A stretch of DNA of 30,000 nucleotides from Sphaeroforma sirkka (taxonomy: Eukaryota; Opisthokonta; Ichthyosporea; Ichthyophonida). The position numbers and the translations under genes are program-made. Below, piece after piece: positions 1 through 12,007 of the stretch. The notes beneath the pieces are model-generated. The model was not told where the DNA came from, did not search any database, and was given only the letters and a program-made list of their open reading frames with translations. Numbering within the stretch: position 1 is the first letter of the stretch; every line of letters begins with the position of its first letter. The DNA lies in contig LUCW03000752.1 of NCBI GenBank assembly GCA_001586965.3, forward strand, positions 1 through 30,000, in the 5' to 3' direction.

Positions 1-81
1 ATAGATAACATTTAATTAACCCTGAAAGCTGTAAGAGTATGACACGTCTACAGTCAGCAACAACATGTACAATCAACATAC

Positions 82-410
82 CTCATTTTCCTGGAGCTAA
101 GTAATTGGGGGCTCTGTGGGACCAACAAATCCTTCTCCTTCGTCAATGGACTGAAATTGCTTAATCGATCCACAACTGATCGTCTGCTCTCAGTTGGCGA
201 CACACTTTCTATGGACAATGTTATAGAGCCTTTTCTGTCAGTATGCTCATTGTCATCTAAAGTTCGTTTGTTTAACATGTTTTCTTTGAGCATGTTTATT
301 CTTTGAGAGGGAAGTGATATATGATGCCCAAGTTCAACATCACTACTGTAGCCTGTTCCCAGACCTCCTAAGGTAGGGTCTGCGTCTTTGTTTTGTTTAT
401 GGCCACTCAT
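82..410 (-). CDS. First coding exon of an unrecognised gene (partial)
   Basis: The exon opens with an ATG at 410 (A at -3, G at +4) and stays open for 109 codons. It ends at a good donor, GAG|GTATGT, with the intron starting at 81, in phase 2; the rest of the gene lies left of the window. The predicted start is MSGHKQNKDADPTLGGLG. The sequence is hydrophilic and rich in Ser, Thr, Asn and charged residues, with several Ser-Pro sites (SVSPTES, NFSPLTK, PQSPQL) that look like targets of proline-directed kinases. There is no signal peptide, membrane segment or recognisable domain, so it reads as a disordered N-terminal tail. Without the splice, the frame runs only nine more codons into the intron before a stop. 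It could be a chance open frame, but the start context, length and donor together favour a real exon. I cannot name a function. Confidence 0.42.
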
Positions 411-1841
411 ATTGAGCGTGTTTGAGAATAAGCACGCATATAAATGTATTTATACAACCCTAAATGTTCGTTTAAAACACTTCATGTATAAATATATGAA
501 AGAGCACTCATATAACTTATTGTATTCCAAAGTGAGCGTCTATAGCTTACAGGGTGTAGCTATGTATATATGTCTTGCGCTATATTTATCATTAGTTTGG
601 GATGCAAAAGCCGAAACCTTCTTCACATCTCCACGTAGCGGACTATATGCGTATGTGTCTTGTGCGCACTGGCTGATAATAGTGTTCAGTGTACAGTCAC
701 ACTCACGCACGCACTCGCTCACTCACACAGGTTATAGAATTGCTCATAGAACAGCTTCTACAAACCCACTCATAATTTTAAATTTCCCCTCACATTTGAC
801 ATTCCACAAATAACATTCGTAATAATTTTTATTTACTCATTTTGCCTTCTTCAGATCTGATATCAGACTTTATCAATAGCTGATTGGATGAAAAATCCAA
901 ATACGTTTGCTAAATATACGTTTTTAGTCTCCACGTTTATATTATATTAGCTCTATAGTTATCGCTGTGAGTGCATATTGGATGCCATTAAGTTCAAAGT
1001 TATCGAACGCTTTCTCTATAATGTCCAATTTTAATGTGAAAAATAAGTCGATTCTTTTTCAAGTCTTCTGACTCGCATAAACGTTGTATTGCATAGACAA
1101 GGATAAATCCAAAATTGCAACCTCATAAACTGTATGTTAAAACTATGTATTTAGTATGATGTATGTACTATGTACCTGTCTATGTAGACTTTTAGAGTGA
1201 GGACTGAAGTCTGAGGTTTAAAACTATTCCAAGTTGTTAGTTGTCAATGCTCAACAACATACATTGGCATTCTGACAAACCAATGGAAACGCTTTTTATA
1301 GCATTTATGAGAGTGAGAGTGAGACTTAAGGGTTTCAGTCCAGACTTTGTGTCGTTTTTGTTTACTGTTTGATTTTTATTTATTAATAATTAATTTTTTG
1401 TTTTGTTTGTTTTTTTCTACAAACAAAAACAAAACAAACTATAAAAAAAAACAGTAATATTTATTTTCATATGTACTGTATGTATATATATATATGTGCA
1501 ATTATTAGCCACCGACCTAAAATTAAAAAAAATTCTTTTGGGTGGTTTGTTTTTTTGGGTTGTATTTTGAGTTTTAGTGTTGGAATCGGAAATCTGGTCA
1601 TCCATCGTCCAATTCTTTCGGGTACAGGCCACAGGCCCAGGCCCCAGGTTGGGTAGACAACTGTAAATATGTAGGAGACACACGTAAGTAGTAAAAATAC
1701 GCATACATATTCATAGTGATGTCAAAGTAAATATTTACATGTTTACAGCGGACATACATATGTGGTCATACTCTGACTAGTAGTCTATGCACAGTCACTA
1801 ATTAGATTTAAGCTACTATTCCTATACATATATTCTATAAT
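411..1841. other. Intergenic region between divergent genes
   Basis: No convincing exon was found on either strand. The stretch separates the minus-strand exon starting at 410 from the deformylase start at 1842, so it should hold both promoters; I could not pick out a core promoter. The only structure is a T/A-rich zone at about 1350-1450, where a run of GTTTTGTTTG-like sequence is followed by its approximate reverse complement (ACAAACAAAAACAAAAC). This is an imperfect inverted repeat of low complexity. Open frames at 388-813 and 1471-1656 have no protein-like composition. Confidence 0.5.
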
Positions 1842-2215
1842 ATGAGAATGAACCGTTTAAAGTCGACACTATTCCGCATCCCTCCCATTGTGCAATGCGG
1901 CAGAGCAATACTACGCAAACCTACCACTAAGGTTACAGCGCAGGAGATACACACACCACAGTTCAAAACTCTCCTGGATAATATGACCAAAAGCATGCGA
2001 CACGCAAAGGGTATTGGGTTGGCAGCACCACAAGTGAACTCCTACTTGTCCGTTTTCATCGTAGAAGTGAATGCAGGTACGAGTGAGAGTGTGGATTATG
2101 GTTACTCGGGATAAGTAAATTGTTCGTACGCAATAAATGTTTGTCTGTGTGGAATTGTATTATATGAACATAAGAATGTTTGATTTAATTTAATACTGCA
2201 TATGGTTCTCACAAA

Positions 2216-2253
<38 letters not shown>

Positions 2254-2283
2254 TACATATATATATATATATATATACATACG

Positions 2284-2317
<34 letters not shown>

Positions 2318-2331
2318 GTCACATATATGTA

Positions 2332-2378
<47 letters not shown>

Positions 2379-5374
2379 ACGTACAAATATATATATATAT
2401 ATATATATATAGTGTCCATGTATTGTTATATATGATATTGTTGTATATATATTGCTTTTATATTGTTATATATATTGCTATGTAATGTTGTATATATTGT
2501 TATATATTTTATTGTATATATATTGTTGTATATATTGTAATAAATCACATGTATGTACACACACATTATATATATATCTATATATATATATATATTGTAC
2601 ATAAGTACTACAATAACTTCAACTCTGCTCTGTGTCTTATCTCTGTTTGAAACTTTGCATGATCTATTACCAATCACCACACTATATATCGCTATACACT
2701 TCACGCTCATTCTAGATGTACCACATGTTTCATCCTGATGTTGAAATTGCTAGTGCGCACATTCATAGCACCCGCCAAATCCTCTACCGTTCCACAATCA
2801 AACACCAATACTATTGGTTATATTCCTATCTACTGTGGGATTAGCGTTATCTTAGCTCTGTTGTACCATTGTTTATGTACTCAACCGTGCCCCAATGTTC
2901 TCTGTTCACTCGCGTGCTGTAGAGTACGTGTCGTCTGTTCCACCGGCCCTTCGCACAGAGGCTGGTATCCGCCCGTTCCCTCTAACGGTCTTTATTAACC
3001 CTACGCTGTCTGTGACTAAAGCGTCGAAGAACATGACCTTGTTGGAAGGCTGTCTGAGTGTATCAGGTACTGCATCTGCAAGCGTATCTGTGTGTAACAG
3101 GTAGTGAGTGTGTGTGGGCGAATGGTGTACCTTTACGTCAACAGAGATTTGACTCATCAGGTGTGACGTGCGGGTGACTGACCGGTAGAGCTTTGGGCAG
3201 AGATCGCTGTTTTAATCACACACACGTGATCACATGTACATGTTGCCTGTGCGTGAGTGGTGATAGTCGTGAGTGATTGAGTGGTGGTGTATTCATTTGT
3301 GTGACGCTGGCTAGCGGGTTCGTGTGCTGTATAGATAGTGGACTTCCTTTGCAACTGTGGTACTCGTTTGTGTTGAGTCTCGCACTGCACCCTGTGGGTT
3401 GTCTTATAACCCCCTTCGCGTGTATGGTTCTCTATGCAAAGTATAGACAGAGTACATCCGCCGAGTACAGTTGACTTGTTTTAAAGGATCCGGAGTCCCT
3501 TTTGCACTCACACAGTTGTCCTTTTTTCCATTGCAGTGCTTTTTTTGTCCCTTTCTCGATGCCCTTCATTCTTGTATGTGCCATTGGCGTGGGAATAGTT
3601 CATCTACTGTACCACTGTAGGGCGATCTGTGACTCATGTTCAGTTACTTGTCTTACATGAGTTAAGTGGCTGTGTGGTTGCCTTTGGTTAGACTGTATTG
3701 TCCCATTGTCTCTGGCACACGACTACCTCATACCCTACAGCCCAATTGTCGGCGACATCATCTGCAATCCATCGTCGGCAAAGTTTGCCACACACTCGTA
3801 CATTGATTTTGATGTGTTCTGGGTTTTAATCGCTGCATGTTTTAGTGAGTTTAGGGTTCCCTGTGTATCTGTGGTTATTTGGTCTGTTGGTCTGTGATCT
3901 TATTTGGGTTATGACCTATTGCATTGGCTCATGTGCTGCATTCGTAGTGATTGTAGGGTTGTCTGTGCACTTGTAGGATTCCCGGTGTACTTGAAATGTA
4001 TCCGTGGTTCTTTGGTCTGTTGGTCTGTGATATTGATTGGGCTCTGACCTATTGCATTCGCTCATGTGCTGCATTCGTAATGACTGTTGAGTTGTTTGTG
4101 CATTTGTAGGGTTCCCTGTGTACTTGAGATGTATCTGTGGTTATTTGGTGTGCTGGTCTGTGCTATTGATTCCTATTGCATTGGCTCATGTGCTGCATTC
4201 GTAATGACTGTTGGATTGTCTGTGCACTTGTAGGGCTCCCTGTGTACTTGAGATGTATCTGTGGTTATTTGGTCTGTTGGTCTGTGCTATTGATTGGGCT
4301 CTGACCTATTGAATTGGCTCATGTGCTGCATTCGTAATGACTGTAGGGTTGTGTGCACTTGTAGGGTTCCCTGAGTACTTGAAATATATCCGTGGTTATT
4401 TGGTCTTTTGGTCTGTGATATTGATTGGGCTCTGACCTATTGCATTCGCTCATATGCTGCATTCGTAATGACTGTTGGGTTGTTTGTGCATTTGTAGGGT
4501 TCCCTGTGTACTTGAGATGTATCTGTGCTTATTTGGTGTGCTGGTCTGTGCTATTGATTCCTATTGCATTGGCTCATGTGCTGCATTCGTAATGACTGTT
4601 GGATTGTCTGTGTACTTGTAGGGTTCCCTGTGTACTTGAGATGTACCTGTGGCTATATGGTCTGTTGGTCTGTGCTATTGATTGGGATATGGCCTATTGC
4701 ATTGGCTCATGTGCTACATTCGTAATGACTGTAGGGTCGTCTGTGCACTTGTAGGGTTTCAAGCAGAGGTTACGCGCAGCACTGAAGTTAACATACGTTA
4801 TGTGGACGCCGAAGGACAGACCAAGACTATGGTGGCTAAAGACTATCTGGCCAGGATACTGCAGGTAAGGTGTTGTGTGCATGTCAGTGATATCATGAAA
4901 TACGCAGTGTTGTGGTCACGGCCCAATAGTCTGGCGGTGTCCTCGAGTTCGATTTCAGTCTCCCAGCGATTTCAGCTTGAAAGCAAGCAAACCGTTTTTA
5001 GAGATAACGTGTTAATGTCCGTGGGTTATAGGAGTAGACTTGCTAGGTCACAAGGCGTGTCGGGTGGACAACTATAGCCGCCTTGAAATGTTTTCTTAGA
5101 GAAATTATACTTCGTGGTCGTTGTGACTGCTCTGGAGTTATATAGCCTAATCAGCAATTAATCTCGCAAAGCGTTATACAGGTAAGCATCTCGTTATATG
5201 GATAGACAACTAGTGACAGATGACTCCTGTCTTAATTGATGTCTCGTGTCTTGATATTACTCCCTGCAGCACGAAATGGACCATCTCAACGGGACACTCT
5301 ACATCGACCGCATGGACTCGCGCACCTTCGGCAGCAACGAGGCTTTACTGGAGGAAATGGGGGGTAAGCCATGA
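1842..5374 (+). CDS. PDF: Peptide deformylase, mitochondrial/PDF1A type, four exons
   Basis: Removes the formyl group from the N-terminal Met of organelle-made proteins; a metal-dependent hydrolase. Exons 1842-2076, 2923-3066, 4755-4864 and 5270-5374 join in phase (1, 1, 0) to 197 residues. All three family motifs are present: motif I GIGLAAPQ (57-64), motif II EGCLS (120-124, metal ligand Cys122) and motif III HEMDH (164-168, His164 and His168 metal ligands, Glu165 catalytic). The stretch GFQAEVTR after motif II and [11 protein letters not shown] after motif III match the eukaryotic PDF1A/mitochondrial pattern. The basic start [15 protein letters not shown] looks like a mitochondrial targeting peptide. 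Boundaries used: GCAG|GTACGA, TGTAG|AGTACG, TCAG|GTACTG, TTGTAG|GGTTTC, GCAG|GTAAGG, CTGCAG|CACGAA. GGG|GTAAGCC just before the TGA could be a further donor, but an AATAAA lies 45 bp after the stop, so I end the gene at 5374. Confidence 0.93.
2217..2600. repeat. (TA)n-rich microsatellite in PDF intron 1
   Basis: Several pure (TA)n runs are separated by short CACATTACA, ACACACAC and GTCACATATG interruptions, then TATATTGTTATATA-like degenerate copies follow. It lies inside intron 1 (2077-2922). The Tyr-Ile open frames across it on both strands are artefacts. Confidence 0.95.
3851..4760 (+). repeat. About 131-bp tandem array in PDF intron 3, ending at the exon 4755 acceptor
   Basis: About seven units begin with a GTTCCCTGTGTACTTGAGAT-like box, at roughly 3979, 4110, 4234, 4366, 4498 and 4622, with a degenerate first copy near 3856. 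Spacings are 131, 124, 132, 132, 124 and 133 bp; the short units lack a GGGCTCTGAC segment, giving a higher-order pattern. Each unit ends with TGTGCA(C/T)TTGTAGGG or a close variant. The last such end, at 4744-4756, is the real 3' splice site of exon 3 (TTGTAG|GGTTTC). The array therefore fills the second half of the intron and runs up to the exon edge. Confidence 0.93.
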
Positions 5375-5418
5375 TGTAACGATGGGGGCAGACGGCTGCT
5401 CACCACTGATAGTGATTA

Positions 5419-5424
5419 AATAAA
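5419..5424 (+). promoter_or_regulatory. Candidate polyadenylation signal of PDF
   Basis: A canonical AATAAA hexamer begins 45 bp after the TGA at 5372-5374 and just before the long (TA)n block. Its position supports ending the deformylase gene at this stop. No cleavage site can be defined from sequence alone. Confidence 0.5.
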
Positions 5425-5487
5425 TATTAGTTCCCACACGAATAAGATGGGGAGAAATTGGGTTTAAGGTTGTACGTATTGGTAGAG

Positions 5488-5983
<496 letters not shown>

Positions 5984-6323
5984 CATAAAGTGTTCGTCAA
6001 GTTTCAGTAAAATCGCCCACTGTCTGGCTCTAGAACGAGACTGTAATAACACATATTTTGAAACAAATGTGATCCCATTTTTCATAGATGGTGATAAATA
6101 TTAGCACGTCAATTGATAATCTCATGTTTACGTTAATCCTGAGTTGTTTCCGGTGCCAATGTGCACTTGTACTTGGGCACCTTTACCCGTGTTTAATCTC
6201 AGTGCGAAATAGATACAAACACATATACAAACACTGATACATGCGCAACGTAATAGCTATTGTTATTAAGTGCACCTATGTACTGTGTACTGCTGTCTGC
6301 GCTGTCGGGACTACAATGCTCAG

Positions 6324-6336
6324 GTTGCTAGGCAAC
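6324..6336. promoter_or_regulatory. RFX/X-box-like inverted repeat
   Basis: GTTGCTAGGCAAC matches the RFX X-box half-site pattern (GTTGCY ... RGCAAC); the arms GGTTGC and GCAACC are perfectly inverted around TAG. It lies about 950 bp after the PDF stop and 2.7 kb before the F-box gene start, so no target gene is obvious. A 13-bp match can arise by chance in 30 kb at low frequency. Confidence 0.25.
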
Positions 6337-6413
6337 CAGCCGACGCATATGCATAGGACACTCCACGGCTTAGATAGGCTCTTTGTGAGCCGGTGTGTAA
6401 CACTGTTCCTGGT

Positions 6414-6519
6414 CCGTCATCTGTTGCATTAGATCGAGAAGATGAGGCTTTGTAGCACTCCACTCTCCGTCACCTGTTGCATTAGGTCGAGAAGATGAGG
6501 CTTTGTAGCACTCCATTCA
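6414..6519 (+). repeat. Two 53-bp direct repeats
   Basis: The segment beginning CCGTCATCTGTTGCATTAGA is followed at a 53-bp step by a copy beginning CCGTCACCTGTTGCATTAGG; both end in GAGGCTTTGTAGCACTCCA. Only a few substitutions separate them, which suggests a recent tandem duplication. Confidence 0.9.
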
Positions 6520-9043
6520 TCTCGTAGTATTAAACGATATTCCTAGCAGCCCTTGGCTGAGAGTGGTACTTTGTTATGTACTATAAACTACATAGAGGTG
6601 TGTGTGTGTGTGTGTGTGTGAGGGGTGTATGTATTGCCGAGGTGCACTTGTAGTGAGAATATAGGCTGAAAATGATACACTTTATTATATATTATAAAGC
6701 TACACTGAGGGAGGGGGGTGTGTGTGTGGGAGGGGGGGGTGTACTTGTAAAATATATGCTGAGTGTGATACGCTATAACTGAAGGCGTATACGTCGTTGG
6801 TGGTATGCGGGATTGCAGCACTAGGCTGTGGGGGCGTAGTGTGTTGTAAAGCTACGCTAGGAAGAGTGTATTGAGTCACAGGTCTAGGGTCATAGTGGCA
6901 GTGCTGTGTCTGTACACTAGGCCGAGGGTGGCATGTTGTACTTGTCACGAATGCTCTGGGTGGTTGTTTCGCGCCCCTTCCGCCTCTCCTCCGAAGCAAT
7001 TTGCCTGATAGCCGAGATGTGGTGAGAAGTGCATGAGAAGGGAAACATGAAATGATTTATGACAAGACGCACAAATGCTAATGCGTAGATATTAATGCAC
7101 GACATGGAAGCTCACAATCTGAAGCGTCAGATGGGCGATTGTTGAACGTCAAAAAGAGGATACGACAATAAATTAACATACAATGAAGTATAGATGAACA
7201 TCTACTGACTATCGTAGGATATCACAACTAAAACACCATGTAAGAATTCAGGCTATGATTAGGCACACCAAAGTGACGAAGCAAGAGCAATCATTGGAAG
7301 ACGAACGCCAGATGTGATAGATTGCACACATAGTAATCGGTGTGCGCGATCACTCAACGAGTAGCGTAGAAAGTGGCAGCTAGTACATACACCAGAAATG
7401 GCATGCACCGTCATCAAGAAAGAACCGCAGACACTCCAGCGCACAAAAATATCATAAGGTAAATCAACCGAAAACCAAGCAGAAACCATTAGCAGGCACT
7501 AAGAAAGAGAGCATCACACAGGCTCATTAGTCGCACAGAGTCTGGAACTGGCATCAGTATATAAACTCGCGCAGGACTACTATTGAAAGTATTTCAGTCT
7601 TTTCATAGATACACCCCGTACATGAGGTCTACTATTTAAAGTAATTCAGTCTTTCCATAGGAATACTCCGTACAGTGCTGTAGCTACCTTTGTTCTGCTT
7701 TCTGGGCGTCGTAAGCCTGTGCTCTTTCTATTTTCCTCGCATTTTGAGAATCCTCTGTTATGAACAAATAGAGATTTTTTTGAGGAAGCAGATCGTATGC
7801 GCAATAGCCGCATGCAGACACGCCTCACCAATAAACTCAACCCAACTGCAAATAAACACTCCTGATTTATCGTTTATCGGCTCGTGATCGGCTCGTGATC
7901 GGCTCGTGCTAATCGCGGGAAGTAATACAGTACACTACTCCACTATCAACCGAAACATCGACAAGGATACGAAATCACGTGCACTCGAGCATTGTACGCA
8001 TGCACGTACGGCGTTGGTCGTCTTTATGACTGGCATAGCCTGCACAGCATCCACAACACGGCAGTATGCAGCACGGTGCACACATCACAGCCCCCATCGT
8101 ATAAATTGACAGTGAATAAGAATTCTGTCTACAAGACTACAAGTGAGCGACCCAGGCAAAAACAGGCCGTTCATCTGTAAATAGGTATGCTATACCGGCA
8201 GCTAGCGTCATACATATGCCACAAGGGTTTAGGACTATAGGGTTAACTATTTTAGACTCGATTTGGAGAATCGATGATTCTAGAATGATTTGAAAATAAA
8301 TGTGGACTAGAATTTTCGGGGGGAAATAAGGATTTCAAATCAAATTTTTCTCGGAATTCATATACCCCCGGAGCCGGGGTTGTGAACTGTGAGTCTGTGA
8401 CTCTGTGAGCAGATATTTATTGTTCAACGTTCTATTTATATATATATTAAGCTGCGTGTGCGTAATACAACAAGAAGGGTTTTTATTCTTTTGTTAAAAA
8501 AAGCTCTACACAGTATTTACACAGGGCAGACATAAGTACGTTTTTAAAAAATAAATAAATACACTCAACAGTCAACAGTCTCACACACAGTTGCAGTGGA
8601 ATGCACTCCATAATATCGATGACGACACAATTGGTCACCGCCTTCCAAATATGGTATACAGACGTCAAGCATTTCAGCACGATAGTTTTATTGTCATGAA
8701 TATTTTAGGTCCTACTAAAAATAATGACAGAAGATACTTTCTGAATATATGCGAATATAACACTTACAATGTATCATGTGTACCATGGCAGTCGTGATAA
8801 TGTGGTGGAATATATCAGTGTAGGCATCCAGACATACAATCATTGTTGAGAGCACAGTATTGCAGTATATGGCATGAATACCTATAGCAGGAGTTCATTA
8901 ATTACCTGGCAAAACAAGTATTGAGAAGTACCTCTAAAGCTTGCTGATATCTCTTGCAAACCGTATTTTTACTACTCCCTGAAAAATACTACAAATGACA
9001 TCAGAATACAGACTGCAAGGTAGATTGCCTACCAGTTGACATA

Positions 9044-10442
9044 ATGAGATATCAGATCGCTCTCGGCCCGTTCGGTGGACTATTCCACACCCAGAGGCAC
9101 ATGAGCCCACAGAAATGCCATGAATTGGGATATGCTCGGGCTATCTCCAGTCATAACATGTACATAAAAATTTACCACCGTATGCAGAGCAAGGAACTTG
9201 ACACATACGCTGAAGCAAAGGTACAGAAAGTGCCTCTCAGCATACAGGCACTGCATGCAGACCTTCTGCTCAAAGTATGCTCATATCTCGAACTGTCAGA
9301 GATCCCAGCACTAGCCAGAACATGCAAGAGTGTGCGAGAATCAGTATCACATCCGTGTGTGCTGCTCCGCTTGTTGGAGATGAAACTAAATCACATGGTC
9401 GTTGATGTGTGCAAAGATAGCCGATTTGTTCGACCATCTCAGGTGAGGGCGTTGAATCGTCTTCTCAGAGCTTCTCCACTCAAGGTAACTTAAGGTCTCG
9501 TTCAAACAATTCTTGACCATTCAGTCGACCACGCAGTCTTCAAGTGCGTTATACTTTTAACAGAAGCATACATGCGAAATGTCTAACAATACATAGGCGA
9601 CCACATTCCGTTGCAGTTTGTAACTTCTCTCTGGCTATACAAGTTGAAAAGCTCAGAATCCTACGTCCATGACCTCGACATACAGGGTGGAAATCTTAGG
9701 TTCCATAGCCTCGCCATGCCGAACGAGCTCTTTATCGCGGCGTGCAAAACTGGAAGTACCGAACTGGTGATAGCTCTTCTGACAGATGAACGCGTGGAAG
9801 TCAGCACCAGGGGCAACTGGGCCATGCAGACTGCTTGTGCCAGCGGACAAACCGGTACGTGTACATAACGTGTACAAAGTACGGCAAAGGCTATTTTGAG
9901 TGGTTATAAGTTTATGCAAAGGCTATGGAGAGTGGTTATGAGTTATGCAAAGGCTATGGAGAGGGATTATAAGTTATTGCACATGGGATGTGTATACAAT
10001 GGTAGTGTGTAGTAGTGTCAATATGATATCGACGTGGATTTGCAAATACTCATTTCTCGATTGCGCTCATGTGGAACGACTCTTCAAACAATCGATTTCT
10101 CAACAAACACTAAACACCGGCACAATCTGTAACCACGCAGATGTGGTGCAGCTTCTACTGAGGGATACCCGAGTCGATCCCACGGCCAGTGAGAGCCTCT
10201 CACTCCGAGCAGCGTGCGAGAACGGGCACGCGGCAGTGGTTCAGCTGCTGTTGGATGATGGCAGAGCAGACCCCTCGGCACGACAGTACATGGCACTCAT
10301 ACGAGCATACCGAAGAGGTCATAAGAAGGTGTGGATGTATACATGTTGCTATTATAGTGTGGAAGGTGTGTATGCTATTATAGTGTGGAAGATGATGTGT
10401 ATGCTATTACAGTGTGGGTGTATCCAGATATTGTCCACCTAG
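9044..10442 (+). CDS. F-box protein with ankyrin repeats
   Basis: Probable SCF-type ubiquitin-ligase substrate adaptor: the F-box would bind Skp1 and the ankyrin repeats would bind the target. Exons 9044-9484, 9617-9854 and 10141-10442 join in phase (0, 1) to about 326 residues. The F-box lies at about residues 64-112 (LHADLLLKVCSYLELSEIPA, then LARTCKSVRESV). Ankyrin repeats follow from about residue 184: NELFIAACKTGSTELVIALL; a second one, completed across the exon 2/3 junction, with TDVVQLLLRDTRVDPTAS; then AACENGHAAVVQLLLDDGR; and a partial last one ending RAYRRGHKK. Splice sites: CTCAAG|GTAACT, TTGCAG|TTTGTA, ACCG|GTACGT, CGCAG|ATGTGG. The 3' end is uncertain. AAG|GTGTGG at 10328/10329 cuts the last ankyrin repeat where the next exon should continue, and the 37 residues after it come from a small tandem repeat, so they are probably intron read-through; I found no further ankyrin exon. 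Confidence 0.82.
9885..9978 (+). repeat. About 33-bp tandem repeat in F-box gene intron 2
   Basis: Three copies of a GCAAAGGCTATGGAGAGTGG-like unit follow each other inside the intron 9855-10140. The second and third copies are nearly identical. Confidence 0.85.
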
Positions 10443-10542
10443 ATTGCGTCGCATGTTTATCGTCCAAGTGTTGATAGGACTTCCAGTGCAAAGCTCAGCA
10501 CAGCAACAGGAACCCTACAGTGTGCAAAAACACAACCATCGG

Positions 10543-10562
10543 TTTTAGGGTTTTAGGGTTTA
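10543..10562 (+). repeat. Short interstitial telomere-like repeat
   Basis: TTTTAGGGTTTTAGGGTTTA, two and a half units of a TTT(T)AGGG repeat, in non-coding sequence just after the F-box gene. Similar patches recur across the window. Confidence 0.8.
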
Positions 10563-10768
10563 AAAAAGTAGACCTAGACAGCATACATTTGGCGATTACT
10601 CGCCAGGCTGCGTTACAACATGTTTGTACGCACAGAATATGTCGCATATGAAAGCCAGGTAACTTTAGCACACGCTATGGCCCTATAATTCAAGGCACGT
10701 TTTCGAGGTTTTTGAATCACCGTGTAGTGGGCAAAGTATGCCTCGGCCAGACCGATTGATTGCAAGTG

Positions 10769-11003
10769 CACACAACACCGGTATATGCGCCATACTCGAC
10801 TGTCTCATATAGTGTCACGAGTAATGACACAACACCTATATATGCGATCATACTCGACTGTCTCATATGGTGTCAAGGGTAATGGCACAACACCTATATA
10901 TGTTCATACTCGACTGTCTCATATAAAGTCACGGGTAATGACACAATACCTATGTATGCGGTCACACTCGACTATCTCATATAGTGTCACGGGTAATGTG
11001 GAC
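10769..11003 (+). repeat. 58-bp tandem array, about four copies
   Basis: Units start with CATACTCGACTGTCTCATAT at 10791, 10849, 10905 and 10963 (steps 58, 56, 58), with a partial copy before. Each unit contains GTGTCA...TGACAC or a slightly changed form, which can pair as a 6-bp stem with a 7-base loop. Confidence 0.92.
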
Positions 11004-11754
11004 ATGCGTGCCACATAGAGTGGCATGGGACGTACATTCCCAATGCACTCACTCAGCACTAATCAAGATATCCTCATACGTCCACGTGTGTGTGTGTGTG
11101 TGGGCGTGTGTAGGTACTGCGTGCGTTGCTAAGCGACGCGAGACTGCAGCCTGACGTGGCAGAGGATCCAATGGTAACCAAGATACGAGCATCGCAGTGG
11201 ATAGTGCGCCCACGTCGTAGATTTGTTATGTACATCTGAGGGGTCTGTATGTACATCGTGTATGCACGCACAGGTACGGATGTGCATAGATATGCCGTCC
11301 CAGCCTATGATGCTTGCGTGCATTTGTAGCAATACACTACACAGTCCGTGTGGGTGTGATCTGCGAAGGGATGGCTTGCCGCAGGGCGAGGGATTGGTGG
11401 TTGCTACTGCAGCCGCAATAATTTTGTTATATTAACATTTAAACGCTTTCTGAAGGCTATCAGGCGGTGTTAGGGGAGAACGTACACAAACCCCCTCTGC
11501 TATGTATCAGTGAACACGTGATTCTATATTTAGAACACGGGATTATATTTTTAGATAACGAAGCTTTTCCCTCTACACCTGGTGACCCGGGCCTAAAATT
11601 TCAGGAAGCTATTTCATACTGTGAGGACAATCTTTGAGACAACATAGACAAACAGGGTTGCTACTAAGACTAGAAGCCGTTTATGTATACGCAAAGATAT
11701 GTAATTTTAAATATCCCAGAGGCGGAATAAAGTACCCAACAGTGGCACAGGGTT

Positions 11755-11852
11755 GTACCAACGGTAAGATACAATACGTGCTACATTTGACGATTTATTG
11801 GGGTGTACCAGCGGTAAGTTACAATACGTGCTGCATATGATGATTTATTGGG
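11755..11852 (+). repeat. Two 50-bp direct repeats
   Basis: Copies begin GTACCAACGGTAAGATACAA at 11755 and GTACCAGCGGTAAGTTACAA at 11805 and end in GATTTATTGGG. About six substitutions separate them. Confidence 0.85.
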
Positions 11853-12007
11853 TGGTGCGTCGATGTGCTACAACTAAGGCGATGGTGCTATTCCGATCGC
11901 AGGTTTTCCAACTCTTCTATTTGCGAGCGAATCCTGCGGAGACGTAACGAGTGCACTAGTTAGAGACTGACGTGTGTGGGGTGGGGGTGGCTGAAAGGCA
12001 ACGCAAC

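Larger units (their letters stand above)
5982..9043. other. Intergenic region, no gene recognised
   Basis: Three kilobases between PDF and the F-box gene. I checked open frames at 6241-6432, 7259-7489, 7646-7840, 7690-7887, 7906-8109 and 8483-8680; none shows a domain, plausible composition or good flanking splice sites. The stretch holds small local duplications: two 53-bp copies at 6414-6519, a degenerate GT-rich triplication at about 6550-6770, two copies of a 50-bp segment with AGTCTTTTCATAG / AGTCTTTCCATAG at about 7574-7680, and three copies of ATCGGCTCGTG near 7876-7907. An RFX-like palindrome sits at 6324-6336. Confidence 0.5.

Noticed and set aside
388-813. 141-residue plus-strand open frame
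   Set aside because: It overlaps the start of the minus-strand exon, ends in a CA-rich low-complexity stretch and shows no family character.
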